A model generated the notes under the pieces. The model made no database searches. It was not told where the DNA came from and was given only the letters and a program-made list of their open reading frames with translations. From contig CAILBC010000027.1 in NCBI GenBank assembly GCA_903832325.1, forward strand, positions 62,001 through 126,000: 64,000 nt of DNA, read 5' to 3'. The position numbers were made by a program, and so were the translations under genes. The stretch comes from an uncultured Sphingomonadales bacterium. Its GTDB lineage: Bacteria; Pseudomonadota; Alphaproteobacteria; Sphingomonadales; Sphingomonadaceae. Positions 20,520 to 29,602 of the stretch are shown here, piece by piece (position 1 is the first letter of the stretch; each line of letters starts with the position of its first letter).

Positions 20520-22913
20520 ATGGAAATCGATTTCAGGACCTTGTTGTTCGCATCCAGCGCGCTTTGCCTGCTGACTGCCGCGCCGGCCTTTGCGGCTGAC
20601 CAGCCAAAGCCGGCCGCCGATGCTGCCCCTGATTCTTCGGTTATTGTCGTTACGGCCCAAAAACGCAGTGAAGATATCCAGAAGGTGCCGATCAGCCTGC
20701 AGGCGCTGGGCACCGCCAGCCTGGAACAGCACCAGGTGCAGAATTTCGACGATTATGCGAAGCAATTGCCCAGCGTGTCGTTCCAGTCGTTCGGTCCCAG
20801 CCAGGGCCAGCTGTTCTTTCGCGGCATCACTTCGGGTGGCGATGGCCTGCCATTTGGCGCGCTGCCGACCAGCGGGGTCTATGTCGACGAAACGCCGGTG
20901 ACCACGATCGGTGCCCTGCTCGATGTCCATGTCTATGATGTCGCGCGGATCGAAGCGCTGTCGGGCCCGCAAGGCACGCTTTATGGCGCCAGCTCGCTGT
21001 CGGGCACCTTGCGGATCATCACCAACAAGCCCGATCCGTCAAAATTTTCGGCCGGCTATGACGTGACGGTCGACAAGTTCGGCAAGGGTAACGCCGGCGG
21101 CACGGTCGAAGGGTTCGTCAACGTGCCCTTGTCGGCCAATGTCGCAGTGCGCGCGGTCGGCTGGTACGAACACGATGGCGGCTATATCGACAACACGGCG
21201 AAATCGCGCACGTATCAACGGCCCCACACCGTCAGCGATGGCGTGGGCGGCACGACCACGGCCACCAGCCCCTATACCGCCACCAATGCCGCCTTTGTGA
21301 AGGACAATTTCAACTCGGTCGATACGTATGGCGGGCGCGTGGCGCTGGGCATGCAGCTGGGCGACTGGACCGTGACCCCGCAGTTGATGGGGCAATACCA
21401 GAAAAGCCACGGCTCGTTCCTGTATGACCCGCATGTGGGTGATCTGCAGGTGCATGATTTTGCGCCCGAGTCCAATATCGACACCTGGTATCAGGCCGCG
21501 CTGACGGTGCAGGGCAAGATCGGCAGCTGGGATCTGCTTTATTCGGGTGGTTATATGGGCCGCACGATCCGCACCGCGGCCGATTACAGCTATTACACCG
21601 TGGCCTATGACACGACGCCGAATGTCAATTTCTTCCAGACCGCGTCGGGCCAGGATATCAACCCCACGCAATGGTTTACCGGGCACCAGTCGCTGACCAA
21701 GCTGACCAACGAAGTGCGCATCAGCTCTCCGGTCGGCGCGCCGGCGCGGCTGACGGCGGGGCTGTTCATGCAGACCCAGACCAACCGCGCGTTTCTCGAT
21801 TACTACGCGCCCGGCGTGTCGCAGAATGTCTTTCCCAACTGGTGGGATGGCAGCACCGTCTATGGCGATGCGATATTCCTGACCAACGCGCGCATTGTCG
21901 ATCGCGATTATGCCGCCTTTGCCCAGGGGTCGTATGATCTTGCCCCGAATGTCACGCTGACCGGCGGGATTCGCGGCTTCATTTCGAACAACACGCTCAC
22001 CGGCCTTTCCGGCTATTCCTATGATGCATCGGCGGTGGGCTGCACGGTGCCGCTCGCATCGCTGGATAGCTGCGCGAATCTTGACAAGCGGGCGCATGCT
22101 TCGGGTGAAACGCACCGCATCAACCTGACCTGGCAGATCGATCGCAACCGCATGGTCTATCTGACGTATTCGACCGGATTCCGGCCTGGCGGGGCCAACC
22201 GGCGCCCGGGGGTCAATCCCTATGCGCCCGACACGCTGTCCAACATCGAACTGGGGTGGAAAACCAGCTGGCTTGACCAGTTGATCACCTTCAATGGCGC
22301 AATCTATTACGAAAAATGGAAAAACCTGCAGTACGCGCTGATCGTGGCGGGCAGCGGCGGGCTGACCAATATCTACAACGCCGGTGATGCCCGCGTGTAT
22401 GGCGCCGAATTCGATGTGCGCCTGCACCCTGCGCGGGGCCTGTCGGTATCGGCATCCGGGGCCTACAACAATGCGGCCCTCGCCACCGATTTCTGCACGG
22501 TCGGGCTGAACAGCACGCAGGATTGCGCCGGGGGCGTGATCGCGCCAAAGGGCACGCGCCTGCCGGTGCAGCCGCGCTTCAAGATCAGCGGCACCGCGCG
22601 CTATGAATTCGCGGTGGGGTCGATCAACGCCCATGCCCAGGCCGCGGTGCTGCACCAGTCGGGCGCGCGCAGTTTCCTTGGCCTGTCGGATGACCAGGCC
22701 GTGGGCGACAGCGGCGGCTTTACCACGGTCGATTTCGCGGTGGGGGGCAGCAAGGGCAACGTGTCTGTCGATCTGTTCATCCAGAACGCCTTCGACACGC
22801 GCGGTGAACTGTCGCACAACATCTTTACCGCGCCGTCGACTTCGGGCCAGTATTACCGGATCTATCCGATCAAGCCGCAATATTTCGGGATCAAGTTTGG
22901 CCAGAAATTCTGA
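20520..22913 (+). CDS. TonB-dependent receptor
   Basis: Signal peptide; TonB-box/plug VIVVTAQKRSEDIQKVPISLQAL, RIEALSGPQGTLYGASSLSGTLRIITNKP; C-terminal barrel ending in aromatic FGIKFGQKF. Confidence 0.95.
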   Translation: MEIDFRTLLFASSALCLLTAAPAFAADQPKPAADAAPDSSVIVVTAQKRSEDIQKVPISLQALGTASLEQHQVQNFDDYAKQLPSVSFQSFGPSQGQLFFRGITSGGDGLPFGALPTSGVYVDETPVTTIGALLDVHVYDVARIEALSGPQGTLYGASSLSGTLRIITNKPDPSKFSAGYDVTVDKFGKGNAGGTVEGFVNVPLSANVAVRAVGWYEHDGGYIDNTAKSRTYQRPHTVSDGVGGTTTATSPYTATNAAFVKDNFNSVDTYGGRVALGMQLGDWTVTPQLMGQYQKSHGSFLYDPHVGDLQVHDFAPESNIDTWYQAALTVQGKIGSWDLLYSGGYMGRTIRTAADYSYYTVAYDTTPNVNFFQTASGQDINPTQWFTGHQSLTKLTNEVRISSPVGAPARLTAGLFMQTQTNRAFLDYYAPGVSQNVFPNWWDGSTVYGDAIFLTNARIVDRDYAAFAQGSYDLAPNVTLTGGIRGFISNNTLTGLSGYSYDASAVGCTVPLASLDSCANLDKRAHASGETHRINLTWQIDRNRMVYLTYSTGFRPGGANRRPGVNPYAPDTLSNIELGWKTSWLDQLITFNGAIYYEKWKNLQYALIVAGSGGLTNIYNAGDARVYGAEFDVRLHPARGLSVSASGAYNNAALATDFCTVGLNSTQDCAGGVIAPKGTRLPVQPRFKISGTARYEFAVGSINAHAQAAVLHQSGARSFLGLSDDQAVGDSGGFTTVDFAVGGSKGNVSVDLFIQNAFDTRGELSHNIFTAPSTSGQYYRIYPIKPQYFGIKFGQKF

Positions 22914-22951
22914 AGGCCGATGGTTTGGTACCAAGGTGTAGAGCGCTTGCG

Positions 22952-22990
22952 TGTCACGATGTGCGATGATTTCCACTCATTGCACATCCG
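22952..22990. repeat. Dispersed hairpin repeat family C (copy 2)
   Basis: GTCACGATGTGCGATGATTTCCACTCATTGCACATCCG between the convergent TonB receptor and priA. Confidence 0.85.
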
Positions 22991-23002
22991 CATGAATCGC
23001 GG

Positions 23003-25189
23003 TCAGACGAAACTGTAGGGATCGATATCAACCGCCACGCGCACCCCTTGGGGAAATTTCAGCGTGCCCAGCCAGTCGCGCAGCATCGTCTGCAAATCGC
23101 TCGACCGGCGCGCGACGATCAGCAGGCGATAGCGGTAGCGGCCGCGCAGCAGCGCGAGCGGGGCAGGGGCCGGGCCCAGGATGGCCACGTCCTCCAGATT
23201 GGGCCGGGTGCCGCCGATCGCGCGTGCGGCGTCGCGGGCTTCGGCCTCGTCCTCGCTTGATACGATGATCGCGGCCCAGCGGCCGAATGGCGGCGCGCCG
23301 GCATCGCGGCGCGCCTCGGTTTCTGCGGCATAGAACGCATCGCGGTCGCCGCTGGCCAGCGCGGCGATCACGGCGGCATCGGGGTGGCGCGTCTGCAACA
23401 GCACTTCGCCAGGTTTTTCGCTGCGCCCGGCGCGGCCGGCGACTTGCGCGATCTGCTGATAGGTGCGCTCGGCCGCGCGCAAGTCGCCGCCTTCCAGCCC
23501 CATGTCGGCATCGATCACGCCCACCAGCGTCAGGTTGGGAAAATGGAACCCCTTGGTCACCAATTGCGTGCCGACAATCACATCGACCCCGCCGCCCGAT
23601 ACCAGATCGACGAATTCGGCGGCCTTGTCCGGGCTGTTCAGCGTGTCCGATGTTGCCACGAACACGCGCGCATCGGGCAGGACCCGGGCCATTTCATCGG
23701 CAATCCGTTCCACGCCCGGCCCGCAGGCGACCATGCAATCGGGCTCGTTGCATTCGGGGCAGGCCGGCGGCGGCGGCACTTCGTGGCCGCAATGGTGGCA
23801 GGCCAGCCGCTGCGACAGGCGATGTTCGACCAGCCAGGCCGAACAGTTGGGGCATTGAAAGCGATATCCGCAAGCCCTGCACAATGTCAGCGGGGCATAG
23901 CCGCGCCGGTTGAGAAACAACAGGCTTTGTTCCCCGCGTGCCGCGCGTTCGTGCAGTGCCTTGACCAGCGGCGGGGCGATCCAGCTGCCGCGATCGGGCT
24001 GCTCGCTGCGCAGATCGACAATGCGGATATCGGGCATCAGCGCGCCGCCAAACCGGTCGGGCAGGACCAGCCGTTCGTAGCGGCCGGCGTCTGCCATCGC
24101 CAGGCTTTCGAGCGCGGGCGTGGCGCTGGCCAGCACCACCGGCACGCTTTCGAACCGGGCGCGCATCACCGCGACATCGCGCGCGTTATAGCGCACGCCA
24201 TCATCCTGTTTGAACGCGATTTCGTGCGCTTCATCGACCACGATCAGGCCCAGATCGGCAAACGGCAGAAACAGCGCGGATCGTGCGCCCACCACCACTT
24301 TGGCGCCGCCGGCGGCAATCTGGCGCCAGGCGCGGCGCCGTTCCGAGGCTTTCAGCCCCGAATGCCAGGCCACCGGGGGCGCGCCGAACCGCGCTTCAAA
24401 CCGGGCGAGAAAGTTCTGCGTCAGCGCGATTTCGGGCAGCAGCACCAGCACCTGCCGGCCCATTTCCAGCGCCGCGGCAATCGCCTCGGCATAGACTTCG
24501 GTCTTGCCCGATCCGGTTACCCCGTCGAGCAGATAGGGCTGAAACGCGCACGCACGCACGCTGGCGATGATCCGGTCGGCGGCGGCGGCCTGCCCGGGGT
24601 TGAGATCGGGCACGCGGTGGCTGGCATCGGGGGCGGGATAGGGCCGGTCGCTGTCAACACGCACCGGTTCCAGCAGGCCCGCCCCGACCATGCCGCGCAG
24701 CACCGCATCGCTGACCCCGGCCTGCGCCGCCAGCTCGCGAATCGTTGCCTGCGCCCCGGCCAGACGCTCGATCGCCTGCACGCGCTGCGGGGTCAGGCGG
24801 CCGGGGGCGGCCTCGGTCAGGCGGTATTCGGTGATCACGCCCGATCCCTGCAGCGCGGCATTGCTCGACAGCGCCATGCGGGCAACCTGGCTCAGCGAGG
24901 CGAGGTAATACTCTGCGGTCCATTCGATCAGCCGGCGCAGCGGCGCCGGCAGCGGCGGCACCGGCATCAGCGCGATCAGCGGACGCAGCCGTGCGATCGG
25001 AAATGTGTCGCCGGGCAGGCGCCCTTCATCCCACACGATGCCGACAATCTGGCGCGGGCCGAGCGGGGCAAGCACGACGCTGCCCGCCTCTACCGCCATC
25101 CCCGCCGGCACGCGATAGTCGAGCACCTCCAGCCCCGGATTGAACACGAGCACGCGGGCAGTGATGGTTTGCGTCTTGGCAGGGTTCAT
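23003..25189 (-). CDS. priA: Primosomal protein N' (helicase PriA)
   Basis: Walker A LLDGVTGSGKTEVYAEAI, VDEAHE, zinc-binding CRACGYRFQCPNCSAWLVEHRLSQRLACHHCG; start ATG at 25189 (MNPAKTQTITARVLV). Confidence 0.97.
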   Translation of the reverse strand: MNPAKTQTITARVLVFNPGLEVLDYRVPAGMAVEAGSVVLAPLGPRQIVGIVWDEGRLPGDTFPIARLRPLIALMPVPPLPAPLRRLIEWTAEYYLASLSQVARMALSSNAALQGSGVITEYRLTEAAPGRLTPQRVQAIERLAGAQATIRELAAQAGVSDAVLRGMVGAGLLEPVRVDSDRPYPAPDASHRVPDLNPGQAAAADRIIASVRACAFQPYLLDGVTGSGKTEVYAEAIAAALEMGRQVLVLLPEIALTQNFLARFEARFGAPPVAWHSGLKASERRRAWRQIAAGGAKVVVGARSALFLPFADLGLIVVDEAHEIAFKQDDGVRYNARDVAVMRARFESVPVVLASATPALESLAMADAGRYERLVLPDRFGGALMPDIRIVDLRSEQPDRGSWIAPPLVKALHERAARGEQSLLFLNRRGYAPLTLCRACGYRFQCPNCSAWLVEHRLSQRLACHHCGHEVPPPPACPECNEPDCMVACGPGVERIADEMARVLPDARVFVATSDTLNSPDKAAEFVDLVSGGGVDVIVGTQLVTKGFHFPNLTLVGVIDADMGLEGGDLRAAERTYQQIAQVAGRAGRSEKPGEVLLQTRHPDAAVIAALASGDRDAFYAAETEARRDAGAPPFGRWAAIIVSSEDEAEARDAARAIGGTRPNLEDVAILGPAPAPLALLRGRYRYRLLIVARRSSDLQTMLRDWLGTLKFPQGVRVAVDIDPYSFV

Positions 25190-25226
25190 CTTTGGCCGGA
25201 TATAGGGGGGCGCTGCCGCAGGGGCC

Positions 25227-25296
25227 AGCCCCTGCTTGAGCGCCCCTGCTTGACCGCCCCTGCTTGACCGCCCCTGCCTGACCATACCTGCCTGAC
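25227..25296. repeat. Tandem repeat, 14-bp unit x5
   Basis: AGCCCCTGCTTGAG CGCCCCTGCTTGAC CGCCCCTGCTTGAC CGCCCCTGCCTGAC CATACCTGCCTGAC; fills about half of the 138-bp divergent priA/DUF4197 intergenic region. Confidence 0.95.
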
Positions 25297-25327
25297 CAAA
25301 CCCCGTGCAGCAACCGGAGACGGACGC

Positions 25328-26020
25328 ATGACGATCAACCCCGCCGTCTCGCGCCGCGCGCTTATCGGTGGCCTTTGCGCCACTGCCGCCGGCTTGCTGG
25401 CCGCGTGCGCCGCGCTGCCGCCGCTCAGCGTGGAAGAGGCGGTGCGCCGCCTGCTGCGCCGATCGACCGAACGTGCGCTGGCGCGGCTGGAAGAACCAGG
25501 CGGGGTGTGGGACCGGATGATCGCGCAGATCGATCCCGGCCAGAATGCCGGGCCCTCCGGTCCATTCATCGCGGGCCTGCTGCTCAAAGGCGCGCTGATG
25601 TCGCCCGAATTTCACCGGCGGCTCGATGCCTGGCTGCGCCCGGTGGCCTTGCGCGCGGCGCGCGCGGCGGCGCCCCGCGTGGCCGCCGCGGTAAAAGTGA
25701 TGGGCATTGCCAATGCGCGCGCGGTGCTGGCCGGCGGCCCGCGCGCCGCCACCGAACTGCTGCGCGGCGAAATGGGCCCTGCGGTGATCGAGGCCATGCT
25801 GCCCGAATTCCGCGATGCGCTGCGCGTGCTCGATGATCCGGTGCTGGGCCCGGCGATTCGCGCGCTGGCCGGGCTGGGCGCCGATGCGCTGGCGCAGCGG
25901 TTTGCGCGCCATGCCGATCAGGCGCTGTGGGATGCGATCGGCGCGCAAGAGGCCGCGATTCGCGCCAACCCCGGTGCCGATGGCGATCCGCAACTGGCCG
26001 ACATGCTCGCGCGCCCGTAG
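25328..26020 (+). CDS. DUF4197-like lipoprotein
   Basis: Lipobox-like [44 protein letters not shown]...; DUF4197 assignment by recollection only. Confidence 0.7.
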   Translation: MTINPAVSRRALIGGLCATAAGLLAACAALPPLSVEEAVRRLLRRSTERALARLEEPGGVWDRMIAQIDPGQNAGPSGPFIAGLLLKGALMSPEFHRRLDAWLRPVALRAARAAAPRVAAAVKVMGIANARAVLAGGPRAATELLRGEMGPAVIEAMLPEFRDALRVLDDPVLGPAIRALAGLGADALAQRFARHADQALWDAIGAQEAAIRANPGADGDPQLADMLARP

Positions 26021-26144
26021 CTGTTCCGCAGGTGACAGTTTCCCAAATGACCGTTCTTTGGCCTTGTTTTCGGGGGGTTTGCAGGATCGGGAAGCCCGCC
26101 CTATAGCGCGCGGCAGATCCCGACCGAGCAGGAACCATCGCGCC

Positions 26145-26798
26145 ATGAAATTCTTCGTCGACACCGCCGACACCGCCGAAATCGCCGATCTGGCCGCCAC
26201 CGGCCTGCTGGACGGGGTAACCACCAACCCCACCCTGATTGCCAAAGCGGGCCGCGATTTTCTGGAAGTCACTGCGGAAATCTGCAAGCTGACCACGGGC
26301 CCGGTCAGCGCCGAAGTGATCGCGCTCGATCACGAAGGCATGATGCGAGAGGCGGAAATTCTGCGCCGCATTGCCGATAATGTCTGCATCAAGGTGCCGC
26401 TGACCATCGATGGGCTGAAAACCTGCAAGGCGCTGACCAGCGACGGCACCATGGTCAATGTCACGCTGTGCTTTTCCGCGGCGCAGGCGCTGCTTGCGGC
26501 AAAGGCCGGGGCCAGCTTCGTTTCGCCCTTTGTCGGCCGGCACGATGACAACGGGTTCGACGGCATGGCGCTGATTTCGGACATCCGCCTGATTTATGAC
26601 AACTATGCCTATGAAACCGAAATCCTGGTCGCGTCGATCCGCCACGGTATCCATGTGCTGGAAAGCGCAAAGATCGGCGCCGATGTGATCACCGCGCCGC
26701 CGGCGGTGATCAAGGGGCTGTTCCGCCATGTCCTGACCGAAAAGGGCATCGAAGGGTTCCTTGCGGATTGGGCCAAGACGGGGCAGAGCATCGGCTGA
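26145..26798 (+). CDS. Transaldolase / fructose-6-phosphate aldolase family
   Basis: [36 protein letters not shown]; active-site [12 protein letters not shown]. Confidence 0.94.
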   Translation: MKFFVDTADTAEIADLAATGLLDGVTTNPTLIAKAGRDFLEVTAEICKLTTGPVSAEVIALDHEGMMREAEILRRIADNVCIKVPLTIDGLKTCKALTSDGTMVNVTLCFSAAQALLAAKAGASFVSPFVGRHDDNGFDGMALISDIRLIYDNYAYETEILVASIRHGIHVLESAKIGADVITAPPAVIKGLFRHVLTEKGIEGFLADWAKTGQSIG

Positions 26799-26840
26799 TC
26801 CTGCGCGATTGCCGCGCGTCTGTTGCAATGAGTGATTGCC

Positions 26841-28655
26841 GTGCGTGACGAATCGCCTCTCGACCAGTTTCGCGCCGTGCTTGCCGGCACGGCGCGGGCC
26901 GTCGCCGAAGAACCCGAAATCGAAGTGGCCTGGACCGCCGATGCTGCAGGGCAGGCGGGCACGGCGCTGCGCGTGCCCATGCCGCCGCGCGGGCTGCCCG
27001 CGGCGCAAGTGGCCGAAGCGCGCGGCTTTGCCGATTCGATGGCGCTGAAACTGCGGCTCCACAATGCCGCGCTGCATCAGACGCGCGCGCCGGGCGAACC
27101 GGTGGCGCGCGCGGTCTACGATGCGATCGAACAAGTGCGGTACGAGGCGCTGGGGTCTGATGGCTATGCCGGGATTCGCGGCAATATCGGCGCAGCGACC
27201 GACGTGCGCATGCTCAGCGACCCGATCGCGCGCGCGGCAAAGCCCGAAGACGTGCCGCTGCAAACCGCGATTTCGCTGCTGCTGCGTGAGGCGCTGACCG
27301 GCCAGCCGGTGCCCGAACCGGCGCGGCTGGGCACCGATCTGGTGCGCAGCTGGATTTCCGCGCGCGCCGGCGATGATTTTGCCGCGCTCGGCCGCACGAT
27401 CGATGATCAAAAGGCGTTCCAGAAACTGGCGCTCGATCTGCTTGGCCATCTCGATCTGACTCAGCCGACCGACGCCCCGCCGACCGACAGCGACGAAGAC
27501 GAAGGCGAAGACCAGGACGATGCCGAAGACCAGCCCGAAGACGGCGCGGACCAGTCCGAACAATCGCCCAGCGAAATGGCCGGTGAAACCAGCGAAGGCG
27601 GCGAAGACAGCGACCAGGAACAGGAACCCGGCGATGTCGAGGAAAGCGCCGATGCCGATATCGCCGACGATGGCGAAGAGGGCATGCTGCCGACCCGGCC
27701 CAACCGGCCGTGGACCGATCTGCCCGACGGGTTCGATTACAAGGCCTTTACCGACAAGTTCGACGAAGTGATCGCAGCCAGCGATCTGTGCGACGAGGAT
27801 GAGCTGACCCGGCTGCGCGCCTATCTCGATGCGCAGATGAAGGGGCTGCAATCGGTCGTGACCCGCCTGGCCAACCGGTTGCAGCGCCGCCTGATGGCGC
27901 AGCAGAACCGGTCGTGGGATTTCGACCAGGAAGAAGGCATTATCGATGCCGCGCGGCTGGCGCGCGTGGTGATCAGCCCGGGCCATTCGCTGTCCTACAA
28001 GATCGAACGCGATGTCGAATTCAGGGACACCGTGGTCACGCTGCTGATCGACAATTCGGGATCGATGCGCGGGCGGCCGATCTCCATCGCGGCGATCAGC
28101 GCCGACATCCTGGCGCGCACGCTGGAACGCTGCGGGGTGAAAACCGAAGTGCTGGGCTTTACCACCCGCGCGTGGAAGGGCGGCCAATCGCGCGAATCGT
28201 GGCTGGTGGGGGGCAAACCCGCCAACCCGGGCCGGCTCAACGATCTGCGCCACATCGTCTACAAAAAGGCCGATGAACCCTGGCGCCGCGCGCGCAAAAA
28301 CCTGGGCCTGATGATGCGCGAAGGCCTGCTGAAGGAAAACATCGACGGCGAAGCGCTGCTGTGGGCGCACACCCGCCTGCTGGCGCGGCCCGAAGACCGC
28401 CGCATCCTGATGGTGATTTCCGACGGCGCGCCGGTGGATGATTCGACGCTGTCGGTGAACAGCGCGGGCTATCTGGAACAGCACTTGCGCAAAGTGATCG
28501 ACTGGATCGAAAAACAGTCGCCGGTGCAGCTGGTCGCAATCGGCATCGGCCACGATGTCACCCGCTATTATCGCCGCGCGGTGACGATCATGGATGTGGA
28601 ACAATTGGGCGGCACGATCGTCGAGCAACTGGCCGACTTGTTCGAAGACGATTGA
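26841..28655 (+). CDS. cobT: Cobaltochelatase subunit CobT (VWA domain)
   Basis: Highly acidic central segment [20 protein letters not shown] and [50 protein letters not shown]. Confidence 0.92.
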   Translation: MRDESPLDQFRAVLAGTARAVAEEPEIEVAWTADAAGQAGTALRVPMPPRGLPAAQVAEARGFADSMALKLRLHNAALHQTRAPGEPVARAVYDAIEQVRYEALGSDGYAGIRGNIGAATDVRMLSDPIARAAKPEDVPLQTAISLLLREALTGQPVPEPARLGTDLVRSWISARAGDDFAALGRTIDDQKAFQKLALDLLGHLDLTQPTDAPPTDSDEDEGEDQDDAEDQPEDGADQSEQSPSEMAGETSEGGEDSDQEQEPGDVEESADADIADDGEEGMLPTRPNRPWTDLPDGFDYKAFTDKFDEVIAASDLCDEDELTRLRAYLDAQMKGLQSVVTRLANRLQRRLMAQQNRSWDFDQEEGIIDAARLARVVISPGHSLSYKIERDVEFRDTVVTLLIDNSGSMRGRPISIAAISADILARTLERCGVKTEVLGFTTRAWKGGQSRESWLVGGKPANPGRLNDLRHIVYKKADEPWRRARKNLGLMMREGLLKENIDGEALLWAHTRLLARPEDRRILMVISDGAPVDDSTLSVNSAGYLEQHLRKVIDWIEKQSPVQLVAIGIGHDVTRYYRRAVTIMDVEQLGGTIVEQLADLFEDD

Positions 28656-28664
28656 CGCAACCCC

Positions 28665-28689
28665 GATCCTCCCCGTGTCGGGGAGGATC
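28665..28689. repeat. Minimal copy of inverted-repeat family A (GATCCTCCCCG-TGT-CGGGGAGGATC)
   Basis: Perfect 11-bp arms just downstream of cobT. Confidence 0.9.
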
Positions 28690-28703
28690 AGACAGGCAGG
28701 GGA

Positions 28704-29396
28704 TTGACTGTGGCAGCATCACCATCCGTGACCGAGGCCGTGACCAGCCGCCGTTCCGTGCGCCGGTTCCTGCCCGATCCGGTTGATCCCGCGGTGCTGC
28801 GCCAGGTGCTGGAGGTGGCGCAGCGCGCGCCTTCGGGCGGCAATGTGCAGCCATGGAACGCGCATGTGATCACCGGCGAACCGCTGGCGGCACTGCTGAC
28901 GGCAGTGGCCGACGTGCTGCCGCAGGGCCGCGCGGCGCATGCGCCCGAATATGCGATCTATCCGGCCGACCTTGCCGGCGCCTATGCCGACCGGCGGTTT
29001 GGCGTGGGCGAGGCGATGTATGCCGCGTTGGGCATCCCGCGCGAGGACAAGATGGGGCGGCTGATGCAGTTCGCCGCCAATTTCCGCGCATTCGATGCGC
29101 CGGTGCTGATGCTGGTGCACACCCCGCGCCTGATGGGCCCGCCGCAATGGTCGGATATCGGCATGTGGCTGCAGACGGTGATGCTGCTGCTGCGCGAGGC
29201 GGGGCTCGATTCCTGCGCGCAAGAGGCCTGGGCGATCTACCAGGCGCAGATTCGCGAAATTGTGCCCATTCCCGATGATCACATCTTTTTCTGCGGGCTG
29301 GCGATCGGGCATCGTGATCCGGATGCACCCATCAACACCTTTGCGGTGGAGCGCGCGCCGCTGGATGAAGCGGTAACGTTTTTGGGGTTTGCTTAA
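28704..29396 (+). CDS. Nitroreductase family protein
   Basis: VTEAVTSRRSVRRFLPDPVDPAVLRQVLEVAQRAPSGGNVQPW; FFCGLAIGHRDPDAPIN. Confidence 0.92.
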   Translation: MTVAASPSVTEAVTSRRSVRRFLPDPVDPAVLRQVLEVAQRAPSGGNVQPWNAHVITGEPLAALLTAVADVLPQGRAAHAPEYAIYPADLAGAYADRRFGVGEAMYAALGIPREDKMGRLMQFAANFRAFDAPVLMLVHTPRLMGPPQWSDIGMWLQTVMLLLREAGLDSCAQEAWAIYQAQIREIVPIPDDHIFFCGLAIGHRDPDAPINTFAVERAPLDEAVTFLGFA

Positions 29397-29417
29397 ACCC
29401 AAATATTACAATTATAT

Positions 29418-29527
29418 CCGCTCATGCTGAGCCTGTCGAAGCACACGCGCAAACATTGCCCCACGGCGCCATTGCGCCATTGGCACCAACCGTAGCGCGT
29501 GTGCTTCGACAAGCTCAGCATGAGCGG
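29418..29527. repeat. Dispersed inverted repeat family B (nearly perfect copy)
   Basis: 32-bp arms CCGCTCATGCTGAGCCTGTCGAAGCACACGCG (29418-29449) / CGCGTGTGCTTCGACAAGCTCAGCATGAGCGG (29496-29527), one mismatch. Confidence 0.95.
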
Positions 29528-29602
29528 GGGTGGTGGGTGGTGATGGCTGGGGTGGGTGCGCAGGCTTGACGCTGCAACCCGGACCAAGGCAAGGCCCGAT
29601 CG

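Noticed and set aside
21039-22976. 645-aa minus-strand ORF
   Set aside because: Antisense shadow of the TonB-dependent receptor.
25190-26296. N-terminal extension of the priA ORF to 1097 aa
   Set aside because: No stop codon happens to occur, but PriA homology begins at ATG 25189 and the extension runs antisense through DUF4197.
25584-28628. 1014-aa minus-strand ORF
   Set aside because: Antisense to DUF4197, transaldolase-like and cobT genes; no recognisable domain and typical antisense composition.
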